Positions 1 to 10,506 of a DNA stretch of 64,000 bases are shown in pieces. A program made the translations under genes and the position numbers. A model generated the notes under the pieces. The model did not search any database. It had not been told where the DNA came from and saw only the letters and a program-made list of their open reading frames with translations. How positions within the stretch are numbered: the first letter of the stretch is position 1; each line of letters begins with the position of its first letter. The stretch spans positions 3,892,343 through 3,956,342 of the forward strand of contig OX246744.1 of NCBI GenBank assembly GCA_945910005.1, given 5' to 3'. Source of the stretch: Isoperla grammatica. Lineage: Eukaryota; Arthropoda; Insecta; Plecoptera; Perlodidae.

Positions 1-106
1 TGCATGTATCGTGATAATCTGTGGTTCTGCAACCCGATATTACAATTCACCGTAGTGTTTCCCTTTGTGGGTTACATGGTTAATGATAACCACTGTACTT
101 GCTCTG

Positions 107-395
107 GATTGGAGGGTTCGAAAGCTTGTGTAACAGCTTCGTTCTTTTCGTCAACTGCTCGGCAGTCCAGGTTAGTGGAGGAACCTATATGGCTGGTCAA
201 AGTTACACCGTCCTTTTGGATGGGACGTAAAGCCGATGGTCCCCTTGGTACTTTTCGACAGGAGTAGGCTACGTGCCGGTACCAGGCTTCCCCTCCTCCC
301 TTCCTCATTATCATTCATCAATCATCACTCATCAGGCTAAAGAGGGCATTGTGCCCTACACTGGCCTTAATTACAATAAAATAAATAAAAATAAA
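107..395 (+). mobile_element. retroelement insertion (5'-truncated LINE or SINE) with A-rich tail
   Basis: The body is bounded by a 26-bp perfect direct repeat (81-106 and 396-421, beginning TAATGATAACCACTG), which reads as a target-site duplication. Its right end is an A-rich tail of AATAAA/AAATAA units, as left by target-primed reverse transcription. The segment 220-320 closely matches 59693-59790, which also ends in (AATA)n, so both are copies of one 3' end. No reverse transcriptase is encoded, so the piece is either a SINE or a heavily 5'-truncated LINE. The insertion reading is well supported; the exact family is not known. Confidence 0.7.
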
Positions 396-504
396 TAATG
401 ATAACCACTGTACTTGCTCTGATTACAATCAATACCGAACCTAAGTAGCGAGGCCGTGAACTGTTTCTAATGATAATTATGCCCAAGGGCTGCTACCTTA
501 TCAC

Positions 505-645
505 TGTATGTTCACTTACCTTGCGGAACACTCGATTTTGGTCAGTTCAAAATGGTTTTAAATTGTCCCAAAAGAACATCAAAATATGTCTTGTTATAGA
601 GAATGTAATGCTCTTTCTTATGAATGGTGTTTTTTTTATGTACAA
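505..645 (+). repeat. dispersed repeat, shared with 25207-25345
   Basis: This stretch aligns with 25207-25345 over about 140 bases. Shared anchors are 'ttgcggaacac' and 'tatagagaat..aat.ctctttcttatga', with the same spacing and a T-run at the end. A reverse-complement piece of the last anchor occurs at about 25465-25490. The 129-codon open frame at 470-859 runs through it but matches no family I recognise, and I do not call it a gene. Confidence 0.45.
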
Positions 646-1130
646 CACTTTTATGTTCGACAACATTTTCTACCGGGACACACCCACAATATCATCCAAA
701 GTTTCCCCACAGCTCAACGGAGACAACGTGGTGTATATATATAAATGCGATGCACGAAAATCGATGTCTGTAGTAAATGAGCTCTCCCGGATCATACCAG
801 CGCTTAGAAGTCTACCTATATTTCTGCAATTTACGCTCCCGGCATTAAAACTAGACTGAGAAAATATTTACTTTGTTTCAAATATTACTTGAAAGTACAT
901 TGGAGAATCCAATTTTACTGTATATAAAATATAGCCTAAAAGCACAATATAAAACATTATATTATTATGGAGCTGGTGTATTAAATACATTTTTATTTCT
1001 AGAAACATTTCAGCTTGAAAATTTAAATATTGCGTCATGTTTTTCAGTGTTAATGCTGAAAGTTTTGTGATGTTTTTTCCGGCGTATTTGCTAAAAAAAT
1101 TCATTCGTTAGTTTTTATATATTCAAGGTC

Positions 1131-1200
1131 TACTGGATTTACTCCTAGCGGAGTAACAGAGCGCACTAGCGAAGCCTAGCGGCAATCCAGTAGACCTTGG
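1131..1200. mobile_element. miniature element with inverted ends CAAGGTCTACTGGAT
   Basis: The ends are near-perfect inverted repeats (CAAGGTCTACTGGAT at the left; ATCCAGTAGACCTTGG at the right) around a ~40-bp GC-richer core. A related piece with degenerate versions of the same ends lies at 33722-33822. This fits a very short MITE-like or foldback element. No transposase and no certain target duplication can be seen. Confidence 0.45.
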
Positions 1201-1509
1201 CTTTCGGTCACAATTTGTTATCATTATAATTTTGTTTGTACCAAGCTTTAGGGCTAGAATCGATTAACATGAGTTTTAATTTTCGATGAAATATAACATT
1301 ATCGGTTTCCACAATAGACAAATATTATCGCTTGAGTCCTGACTGAAATATTAATTAGGAAAGTATTTACACTGTTTTATACGAAGAAAACTCATAACAG
1401 ACTATCCATAGTTCTTAAACCTTTCAGTGCCGTTCTTGCACTAAACCCCTTGCACGCAAAGGGTCTACCCCGCAAAGGGTCTACCCCCACCATCCGGCCG
1501 CGCGGTGAG

Positions 1510-1705
1510 AGCAGCGGTGACTCATAAATGATGCCTGTATGTATCACCCATTGAAACAATAATTAGATACAGCAACACATTCAAATTTCACGAATTGAAA
1601 TAATGATTGCAAAATAATTATTCTACGGATTTTAAATGTGTAACTGTAGATTTAATTACTGTTTCAATAACAGGTATAATTTGTGAGTCATTACTGCACT
1701 AATGA
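1510..1705. repeat. imperfect inverted repeat (~200 bp)
   Basis: The left half (GTGACTCATAAATGA, then ..TTGAAACAATAATTAGAT.. and ..ACACATTCAAAT) is matched in reverse complement by the right half (ATTTTAAATGTG.., TTAATTACTGTTTCAATAAC, TTTGTGAGTCAT). The arms are about 80 bases with mismatches. It is probably an aged miniature inverted-repeat element. Confidence 0.4.
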
Positions 1706-1916
1706 ACATACTTTGTTCTAGGAGGTAAGGAATTTTCAGTTCGTTATCATTAATGGTATGTGTGCTATGATTTTTCTCATCTACCGGTACAAAATAGTTC
1801 ATTGGCTACTCTTGGACAACATACGTGTATTACATGAATACACACACGAATTCCTTGCTTTGAATCGACACTGATCTATGCAGCCCAAACGTATATGGAA
1901 GCGACGCACCGATCAA

Positions 1917-1952
1917 CCCCCCCCCCCCCCTCCCACCCCCCCCCCCCCCCCC
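1917..1952. repeat. poly(C) tracts, C14 and C17
   Basis: Two cytosine runs, 1917-1930 and 1936-1952, are separated by TCCCA. On the minus strand this is a G-tract pair able to form G-quadruplex-type structure. Confidence 0.9.
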
Positions 1953-2095
1953 TCCATAACAACAAACCATCAAAGCGGAGAAGCGTAATCGAATTTCAGG
2001 TTGTCAACGCGCTTTATCGGTTATTACCCTCACGCCTTGTCCTTGAAACAGCTCACCCGATATGACAATCACAGTCTCCGTCAGGCTTTCACATC

Positions 2096-2145
2096 AATCA
2101 ATCAATCAATCAATCAATCAACTAATCAATCAGTCAGTCAGTCGC
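2096..2145. repeat. (ATCA)n / (GTCA)n microsatellite
   Basis: About eight ATCA units pass into CAGT units. Retroelement tails in this window often end in similar tetranucleotide runs, so this may be the remnant of such a tail. Confidence 0.7.
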
Positions 2146-2549
2146 AGCCCCGTTTGACGGCGTCGTGTGATCAATGAAGTATGTCGTTTGCATACGTGTG
2201 TGTGCATAGATAGATCTTTCATTCACACAGTATTCAAGTGACGTAACGATACGGTCATATTTGATGCCATGAAATGTGTGGTGACATTTGAAAGCTGTCA
2301 ATAAAATACGAATATGCTTAATTACGACGAAATTTGAGAGTTTTAACGTGTATATCTCCCGATAAAGTTCACGAAAATGATTGGGTACTAATAATGTACA
2401 GATGTGGCTTATGTTTTTTTTTTTTTTTTTTAGTAAATCGCCACATTGTTGTGTTGAGGTTAAATCAGCTTAACCACACTTCTGAGTTATCTAAAACTCA
2501 TGTACTGTAAATGTACGATCTATACGCATTGCATGTCCTAGGGGTGGGA

Positions 2550-2565
2550 GGGGGGGGGGGGGGGG
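2550..2565. repeat. poly(G) tract, G16
   Basis: A 16-base guanine run lies within a G-rich context (2541-2577) that includes further G4 and G5 runs. Confidence 0.9.
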
Positions 2566-3063
2566 CTGGGGAGGGGGCAATAAAATAACGTTGGTAGGTT
2601 TTTTCATTGTACCACTTAATTATAAATCAACGCATGTCTAAACCTTGGCGCTATTCGATTGTGTTTTGAAATTATTATACATTTTCATGGTCAGATGGTA
2701 ACGGTAGATTACTGCTTTAGGCCTACCCCAGTGTTTGTTACCTTAATTCGAGCATTGTCATTAAATGTTTTTCTGTTTTTAGTGAGAAATCAGTGTTCGA
2801 GCACGACCTCTATATTATTCATGTTCACCTCACATGTTCTGTCCAATTAAACCTAGGCAATTATTGATCATTGCACTCTGTGTATTATCCAACTCTAGGG
2901 CTCCTATTTCTGAAAATTGTCAGTTCGTGAGATAAATTCCTACAGAGCTTGAGAATTTACAGGTTATTTTTTGTATCTTTAAAAGAATTTTTAACATCGA
3001 AATTGTGGGCAGATACACCAGACAGATATTATCAGGGCTACAGATAACGCAACAAATATAATA

Positions 3064-3124
3064 CAAAATTTATTTACGTTTTGATAAAATGCGATACTAC
3101 GATATCAAAACGTAATGAATTTTG
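3064..3124. repeat. hairpin-forming inverted repeat
   Basis: Arms of about 21 bases (CAAAATTTATTTACGTTTTG and its near reverse complement) surround a loop of about 18 bases. One gap and one mismatch separate the arms. No RNA class is recognised; it could be a MITE remnant. Confidence 0.4.
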
Positions 3125-3671
3125 CATATACTTTGTAATGATCTACAGATCGTGATAATTACAATAAATATGTATTTTATATCTCCTCAAAATTTCGATT
3201 TTAAAAGTTGTTTGAAAGTTTAGAACAGGAAACCTTTAATTCTTACAACTGCTGCTGTAGACTTTTAAGTGATCTTAGTATACTAAGTAAAATGAACTTA
3301 GGTCCAGTCGAGTTCTACCACTGTTACACATAGATATCACTAAGGGTAACTTACGTCTCAAAGTGACAACTTTCAGGAAAAGGTGCCCAGATCAAGAGTT
3401 TTCTTTATACATTCCTTCCTCTACTGTCGCTTCTGGCCAAAGAAATCTGGATTCGAGCCGCAAGTTATCTAAACCTTAAATCCGGACGCACTGTCAAAAT
3501 AAATATCAACTTTGAAAAGTAATCTTTTTCGGGAAATACACGAAAATGTGTTTACACGGTTTAAAAGGGTTTGAGATTATATAAATACCGTAGTATTTTT
3601 TTTTATTTGTTTCTCTTTTTCTAACACGACGAGACCTATGAGCGCAACAATATTAGCAACAATCCTTATAT

Positions 3672-3832
3672 TTTGTTCACACTATGGTCACTAACAGTAG
3701 TTAGTAGTTAATTAAAATTTGTATGTTATAGAAAGGCAGTGTTAAAATGACCTCCGTCAGCTGTTAACTACGTTCACGTTACATTCTTAACAGCAGTTAG
3801 TAGCCTAACTTCTGTTAGTGGCCATAGAGTGA
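3672..3832. mobile_element. miniature inverted-repeat element, ends CACTATGGTCACTAACAG
   Basis: The left end (CACTATGGTCACTAACAGTA..GTTAGTAGTTAA) is mirrored at the right end (..TTAACAGCAGTTAGTAG..CTGTTAGTGGCCATAGAGTG). A left-end relative occurs at 59885-59932 (CACACTACGGTTACTAACAG). A further shared string, 'gtatgtta.agaaaggcagt', is found at 3722-3745 and 60389-60412, so 59885-60412 may be a longer member of the same family. Confidence 0.5.
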
Positions 3833-4433
3833 TCAAGACATTAGAGAAACAGGGTTCTTGTCTAATAAATGTTCCCTCATGTTTTCTTATATTAATCACA
3901 GACACAACATCAAGAAACACCTTTTGAAATTGTCAAATTTCTTGAAAAAACACATTTCCGAATAACTTCCAAAAAATAATGTTCTTTTAAAAGTGGAATT
4001 TATTTTGACGGGTCATCACGATTGAAAGGTGAGATAACGCGTACCTCAGAGTTAGAGCTAGGTAGGTTAAGGTTAGTCGCGAGAGTGTGGGAAGGAATGC
4101 AAGAGGAAAACACTTTACCTCTGTCCTTCATCCCATCTTCTAACGTAGATATCTCTAGCTCAATCCGTTCTATATTTCGTCAAACCCATCTCGTTCCATC
4201 ATCTCGCCTGGGTTGTCACACAAATCTTGTAATCTTACTTCTTGATGACTTTACTAATATGTATCACGTCTCTCTACGTCGTCAAAGCTCAAGACGAATA
4301 TATGCACATTAAATCTCTTCGGATAAGGAGTCCATACATAAACCATGCCTCTGTATAAAGTAACTTTCTTAGAAATATTTTTAAAATTATCTCCGTACTC
4401 ATACATGTGTAATATTTAAAGGTCACAATGCGA

Positions 4434-4745
4434 AAATAAATAAATTCATAGTTAGAGTCTACCCCCTCATAGTAACAAGACTGATTCTCAGTGGGGGACT
4501 TTAAGTTAAAGCGACTAAACCAACCCTGTAGGCTCCGAACATCATCGACGAGTGAGCGATAACTAATCAAAGATAGATATTTTTCAAATACGAAACATAT
4601 GAATCAGTGATTGGACAGTGCGAACACCTGCGAACAAATGTCAGAATCAACAAGGCCGATTCAGAACAACTTTGAATTTTTTTAGTGCTTCGTTGCTAGG
4701 ACGGCTCCAAAGCCACCGTTTACTTATTCCTAAGACAAGTGAAAT
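4434..4745 (-). mobile_element. family A retroelement copy, near full length (~310 bp)
   Basis: This is one of at least nine copies of the main dispersed family in the window. In sense orientation (minus strand) it runs from 'cttaggaataagtaaacgg' to a hairpin-forming 3' domain (CCCCCACTG..), then a (TTTA)n tail. All copies share the 3' end and differ in how far they reach 5', which is the pattern of retrotransposition with premature termination. No coding capacity is seen, so it is either a SINE or a family of LINE 3' ends. Confidence 0.7.
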
Positions 4746-4977
4746 TATTGGAAGAAAGAGGTTGGGTGCTTCGTTGTACAGACGAATGAGGTACTAACCT
4801 CATTGAAGTCAGTCATTTTCAAGGATATATTGTGGCCTATTTATGTGGAATATAACAACTTTGTTTTACTACCACCACTACCCAACGCACAGACCAAGTG
4901 AGCAGATAGAAGACTTCTAATACACCCTTATAGAACTTTCTGATAGACACTCGAACGTTATTTTACAAAATCCAAGT

Positions 4978-5060
4978 GAAAAAATGAATGAAAAATGAAA
5001 TGAACAAATGAAAAAATGAAAAATGAATGAATGAAAACAAATTGAAAAATGAACAATTGA
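4978..5060. repeat. A-rich degenerate (AATGAA)n tract
   Basis: An irregular array of AATGAA/AAATG units forms low-complexity DNA. No coding or structural signal is seen. Confidence 0.6.
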
Positions 5061-5330
5061 AATAATATAAACCCATGCTTTAAATGTTATACTATTATTA
5101 ATTATTTACAATGATTAGATAAATTCAAAGAAAGTCAACATAAAATGTGTTTATATGTAAACAATACCTATGGGATTAGTAAACTATAAAAAACATTTAT
5201 GATGCATAGTATTGTTGATTCTCAAGCTATATGTTTTACATACATAAAACAAAAACATAACAAAAATATAACATACATAAATTTTATTGTGAATAAATTT
5301 AGTATCGTTCCGTTGTTGTATGTTTTATGT
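5061..5330. other. AT-rich stretch without recognisable features
   Basis: I see no gene, repeat pair or structured element here. The DNA is A/T-rich and unique within the window. Confidence 0.6.
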
Positions 5331-5338
5331 TTACTTAC

Positions 5339-5381
5339 TCAATTTTCATAGCTGTAGAATGGACAGGGATTGGTAACTCAC
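5339..5381 (-). other. possible 43-nt exon or splice-site cluster (speculative)
   Basis: On the minus strand a pyrimidine-rich tract followed by CAG (acceptor-like, ...TTCTTTTGCAG) precedes 43 nt, then GTAAGTAA, a strong donor-like sequence. One frame of the 43 nt is open (reading ELPIPVHSTAMKI). A second locus at 56532-56569 has the same acceptor context over 21 identical bases and also a GTAAGT donor. No flanking exons can be linked, and the second copy has a stop in the equivalent frame. It may instead be a fragment of an old repeat. Confidence 0.2.
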
Positions 5382-5399
5382 CTGCAAAAGAAAAAGAAA

Positions 5400-6345
5400 A
5401 ACTTAATATACTACACAACACAAAACTCAATTCAACAAACTACCCAAATATGGAAGTATCTGTGAGTATAAAAAACCTATTATGATGATAACAACAATAA
5501 AATTATATTAATTGATGTAGACCTATCCACCGTAGGAAATAGAGAAGTTTGAGGTATTTTAAACAGTAGAATTGTTACTTGGAAATTACCAATTATTTAT
5601 TTATTCCATAATCCGAACCATAACCGTATTGGTTATAATATACTTCAATCTCTACAATTACACACTTCCAAATGTGTGTAATAGTCTCAAGATATTAGTA
5701 AAGCACTTTAATATCTTTCAGGTTTTACATTAGAGAAAATCTTATAATTTCTTCATTCGTGTTTATAAAACCCAACCACAACTATCTTATATATATTTCA
5801 GCCTCTCATATCAGGGTAGGTACTTAAGTTAACTACATCGTCTTTATAACCTTGCCGAGTGTCCTGCCAAGTCAAGGTATTATATATAATGATGTACGGC
5901 TGGCCCGGCTAACTAACCGCATTTCATGATATCTATGTTGATTCAACATGGAAACCACTTGCTCTTTTTATTTCTATTTGAAGAGGAAACAACCCCCTTC
6001 AATTAGCTTCCTCCCCTCTCAACCCCTCGCCACTACCCCTCAAGACCCAGCCCATTTTACAAGGTCAATCCGTCTCCGGGCAACCTCGAGCCTTCAACCA
6101 GCAAAAATTATAATCTTTCTTGAAATATTGAATTTGAATTTTATTGTCTAGTTACAAGAACTGAATGATTTTCAGTGAGATTTTGGAAACCGAAATTCTA
6201 ACAGTTCCGTCTGAGACAACAATTGAACAACCTTCCCAGTTCCAATCAACCGCACTAATCGGACATGACAGCTGTTCCTCCCCGCATTCTTATGTTACCA
6301 TCAGCAGTTCCAAAACCACTAGTGACTCAAGAGGGTTTACATCCT
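5400..6345. other. AT-rich stretch, no gene seen
   Basis: There are two short open frames (5948-6151 and 6165-6374), neither resembling a known family. The base composition rises slightly in C between 5980 and 6110. Nothing else is recognised before the satellite starts. Confidence 0.5.
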
Positions 6346-7478
6346 GGGCTAGTGAGAGAAACGAGTTTTCGTAGTCTGATGTATCCCAGCTTGCAGTGAA
6401 ACCCATAATAGGTGTAAAGGCTGCTGTAGATAAGCTTGTAGTGGGCTAGTGAGAGAAATGTGTTTTCGTAGTCTGATGTATCCCAGCTTGCAGTGAAACC
6501 CATAATAGGTATACAGGCTGATGTAGATAAGCTTGTAGTGGGCTAGTGAGAGAAATGTGTTTTCGTAGCCTGAGGTGATCGCAGCTCGCAATGAAACCCA
6601 TAATAGGTGTAAAGGCTGCTGTAGATAAGCTTGTAGTGGGCTAGTGAGAGAAACGAGTTTTCGTAGTCTGATGTATCCCAGCTTGCAGTGAAACCCATAA
6701 TAGGTGTAAAGGCTGGATAAGCTTGTAGTGGGCTAGTGAGAGAAATGTGTTTTCGTAGCCTGAGGTGATCGCAGCTCGCAATGAAACCCATAATAGGTGT
6801 AAAGGCTGCTGTAGATAAGCTTGTAGTGGGCTAGTGAGAGAAACGAGTTTTCGTAGCCTGAGGTGATCCCAGCTCGCAGTGAAACCCATAATAGGTATAC
6901 AGGCTGATGTAGATAAGCTTGTAGTGGGCTAGTGAAAAAACGAGTTTTCGTAGCCTGAGGTGATCGCAGCTCGCAGTGAAACCCATAATAGGTGTACAGG
7001 CTGATGTAGATAAGCTTGTAGTGGGCTATTGAAAAAACGAGTTTTCGTAGCCTGAGGTGATCGCAGCTCGCAGTGAAACCCATAATAGGTGTACAGGCTG
7101 ATGTAGATAAGCTTGTAGTGGGCTAGTGAAAAAACGAGTTTTCGTAGCCTGAGGTGATCGCAGCTCGCAGTGAAACCCATAATAGGTGTACAGGTTGATG
7201 TAGATAAGCTTGTAGTGGGCTAGTGAAAAAACGAGTTTTCGTAGCCTGAGGTGATCGCAGCTCGCAGTGAGACCCATAATAGGTGTACAGGCTGCTGTAG
7301 ATAAGCTTGTAGTGGGCTAGTATTAGAAATGTGTTTTCCTAGCTTGAGGTGATCGCAGCTCGCAGTGAAACCCATAATAGGTGTACAGGCTGATGTAGAT
7401 AAGCTTGTAGTGGGCTAGTGAAAGAAACGAGTTTTCGTAGCCCGAGGTGATCGCAGCTCGCAGTGAAACCCACAATAG
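6346..7478. repeat. 97-bp tandem satellite, 11 full units plus one partial
   Basis: Units start at 6346, 6443, 6540, 6638, 6730, 6828, 6926, 7023, 7120, 7217, 7314 and 7412, with a period of 97-98 bp. One unit of 92 bp has a 5-bp deletion near 6716. Each unit begins GGGCTAGTG and carries one AAGCTT (HindIII) site followed by GTAGT. Two subtypes exist: 'gtctgatgtatcccagcttg' (units 1, 2 and 4) and 'cctgaggtgatcgcagctcg' (the rest). Units 6540 and 6730 are nearly identical, suggesting a local two-unit duplication. The open frames on the minus strand across it only reflect the repeat. Confidence 0.97.
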
Positions 7479-7754
7479 TTCAGACCATCTGTTATCAATC
7501 TACTCGCAACTGATTTTACGATATCGTTAAGAACGACCTCTAAGAAAGAATCTTTTGTGTTTTTTAGAATGAAATGAACGACATCGTTAAATGTAAAAAT
7601 AGTCGTGTGAGGTTTAAAGGAGAGATAATGAAAAAAATTGTGAATGTTGATTGTAGGGAAATAAGTTTTCACTTAGTGAAAGAAAATATCTGGAGGAAAT
7701 AAATCGATTATTTGTGGAGTTACGGCTGATTTTGTGGGGGAGTGAATCGAGTGT

Positions 7755-7793
7755 TGACGTCACATGGCTTAACCGGCAGCCATGATGACGTCA
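7755..7793. promoter_or_regulatory. two CRE palindromes TGACGTCA, 31 bp apart
   Basis: Exact TGACGTCA, the full CREB/ATF consensus half-site dimer, occurs at 7755-7762 and 7786-7793. No adjacent gene or promoter is identifiable, so function is unproven. The same 8-mer occurs 13 times across the window. Confidence 0.35.
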
Positions 7794-7946
7794 GACATCT
7801 ATAGCCGGCTGGCGTAGTAAGAGAATGCTGCCTTGTATTCGTGCCACGCCATAAGAAACAAGGCGAGTCTTAAAAATCTCAGAAGAGACGGTCGCTTCAC
7901 GCGGTCTATTCAGTAGGATTTCACACTACCTATTAAAAGAGCCTAT

Positions 7947-8023
7947 TAATTGGACTGTACACTGTTCCTTGTCACATATAAAAAAAAATTATGTCTGACA
8001 AGGAACAGTGTAAAGTCCAATTA
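7947..8023. repeat. short hairpin with ~28-bp arms
   Basis: The arms TAATTGGACTGTACACTGTT.. and ..AACAGTGTAAAGTCCAATTA pair almost perfectly and continue through CCTTGTC/GACAAGG, leaving an A-rich loop of about 18 bases. This could be a tiny foldback element or a small hairpin RNA precursor. Expression cannot be judged from sequence. Confidence 0.5.
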
Positions 8024-8029
8024 CTAGGT

Positions 8030-10500
8030 TTTTATAACGTTTTACCTGTTCTACTATGTTTCCGTTTTAATTCACACTACCTGCTTGTTATTGTCCACTA
8101 CATGGAGTGTAATAGTCTTGTTTGGAATGTGTCTAGACAACGCCAGCTAACAGACCCAGATGGTAAACACAGATGGTCAACAGAATTTGTATTTCATTGC
8201 AAAGTATATTTGAAATACCATTATTTTAATAATTACAGTATCACCTCAATTAGTTGATATGCGGCGTTCAAAAATACATTACAAAAATACGTAATTTCTT
8301 TAATTTTCAAACGTGACAGAAACCTTACCACAAATAACATCGCATGAGAATTACCCACAGTTTAAATTGATTAATATAAATCATAGTTCCATGTCAGCTG
8401 AGTGTGTACGTACATAACCCATACAAAGTGGTTCTAAATTGAATGATAGAATTTTGTTGCCATGCGAGGCAGATTGAAAAGCTATTGGTATATTATTTTT
8501 AACTCGGCGCAAGACATTTTCAAGTGCTACATTTATTGGGGCCCAAATACCCTAGAACTGATTCCTTTATACGTTTTTGCAACTCTAGGTCAACTGCGAT
8601 TTGTCTTGCACCAAGGCTTTCTATACATAATATGGAGTCCAATTTAACCGTCCCCAATAGGGGGTTAAGAAGAGTTTCTCACAACAACTATTTCAATATT
8701 TTCTTATTACCGGCATTTTTTCAGCTGCCCGTGTGAATACGTTACACTAAAACTGTCGGATAAGGTTCGGGCTGTTATTTTTAAAACTCTGAACTTTGAC
8801 CCTGAATTGAATCTAAAGATAAATCAGCTCAACTGAAAATTAGATCTTTCAATTGAGTGACTAGGCAACGATTATTACAATGGGGTACATTTTATTCTAC
8901 GTATTATCATGTTTCATAATTCTTACGATCAATTATAATAAGAACGTATTGCGTCAATATTAATCCTACAGGGGCATACAAATATTGACTTTGTTTTATG
9001 TATGTATTTATGACTCATTTGAAAAATAAAAAAATTAAATAAAAACCAACATTTTTTTATTCTATATCATATAAGCCTACATTGTTCAGTCTGTCTATTC
9101 TGAGATTCTCTGTAAATGTTCGATCACGGGTCCAAACGGGGATAAAAATATAGTTCTAAAAGTGTTTGTTTATAATATTTAAACAATGCTTTTAGTATAA
9201 ATAATAACGTATACGTTATACCTATAACAATAAATTACTCTTGCATATTTTCTAGTAGCGCAGATGCACTTTTATCAACAGTTTAATTTTACAACACGTT
9301 TCTAGATTAATGTTCTAAGCAAATTATAAAAGCAAGCTTCCTTTTAACTTTGTTATACTCTACATAGGATTATCTTCAGATAATTGCAAATTCATCACAG
9401 CATCTTATTAATTTCTGTCTAGCGCTGCTACAGTGGTACGAATTTCATTAAAATTACGAAACTACTTTAAAGAACACAGTAGACATGATGTGACTTTACA
9501 TTTCGTTTAATGTCATTTTATGTTTGGAATCATTTTGAATAAGAAGTAACTACATTTTTCTTCTCTTTTGAAAATCAGATTATAATCGCAAGCTTAGACA
9601 GTAAATTGATAGCGTTTTGTAGATAACGAGGAGAACATACTAGTTTAGAAAACCGGGAGGTTCTAGTTTAATTCCTGTAAGATAATTATGGGAAATATAT
9701 GAATTTTCAAGACGGATAATTGTGATTTGTTATTAAATCTAGCGTAGCCATCCTAAGAATAAAATATAACAAACCAATATATCTTAAACTATTTGGTTTA
9801 ATAGAGATAAATGCGAATACAGCAAATTCGAATGATGACCATCGGTATTAAAGGTATTTTAAATTATTCCCAATTAATGTATCAATACGAAATATGATGA
9901 CAGCAATATAATATAATCAAACGATGCATTTAGATACGTCATACTCATAGTACATAATAAGTTTAAACTTCCCCCACTGAAAATCAGTTCTTCTGTATGT
10001 GTAATGTAACTGGTTATTATAGGCTATAAAAATAAAAATGTATTTTTTAAAAGTAGTTGTCTATTCTCTTGCAGGTTATCAATCACAATAACGTTGTCAT
10101 TATGTCATACCTACGATCCAACTAATGACCGCCTATATTTATTGCACTGTTCAATTTGCTATTTTATTTTTGACAAGTGGCTATAGCAACTGAAATGCCC
10201 TAATTATAATATAATGCTCTGAGATTAACTCTAGTCTCTACCTCTAATGATTGTAGCAGTGAGCTATATCCATGGTCACTGCTGGAGGTGTAATTGATCT
10301 GTCTATATAGTCGATTACATTTTAATGGGGTCATGTGCGCTTTGCAGTAGGGGTAGTTTTATGAAACGACAAACTACTACAGCTACTTTAGGTGCAATAG
10401 TCTTTATACTCGACTCTGGGTCATATAAATACTCCAAATCCAGATAACCTAAATTCACAAACACAATAATTCACTATTTCGGAGGCTTTCCGACCGGAGT
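8030..10500. other. AT-rich stretch, essentially featureless
   Basis: There are only short unrecognised open frames, such as 7991-8257 and 8462-8647. A ~20-base family A remnant (CCCCCACTGAAAATCAGTTC, 9970-9990) is the only repeat match I can point to. An acceptor-like tract (TTCTCTTGCAG) at 10066-10076 has no supporting exon. Confidence 0.5.
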
Positions 10501-10506
10501 CAACTA

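Noticed and set aside
470..859. 129-codon open frame as a gene
   Set aside because: It overlaps a dispersed repeat (505-645), resembles no family, and has no splice or start context that stands out.
6346..7478. CRISPR-like regular spacing
   Set aside because: Whole units are repeated head to tail with no unique spacers, and the context is eukaryotic.
6349..7672. Series of similar 80-116 codon minus-strand frames
   Set aside because: They repeat the 97-bp satellite; because 97 is not a multiple of three the frame shifts each unit, and no protein family is seen.
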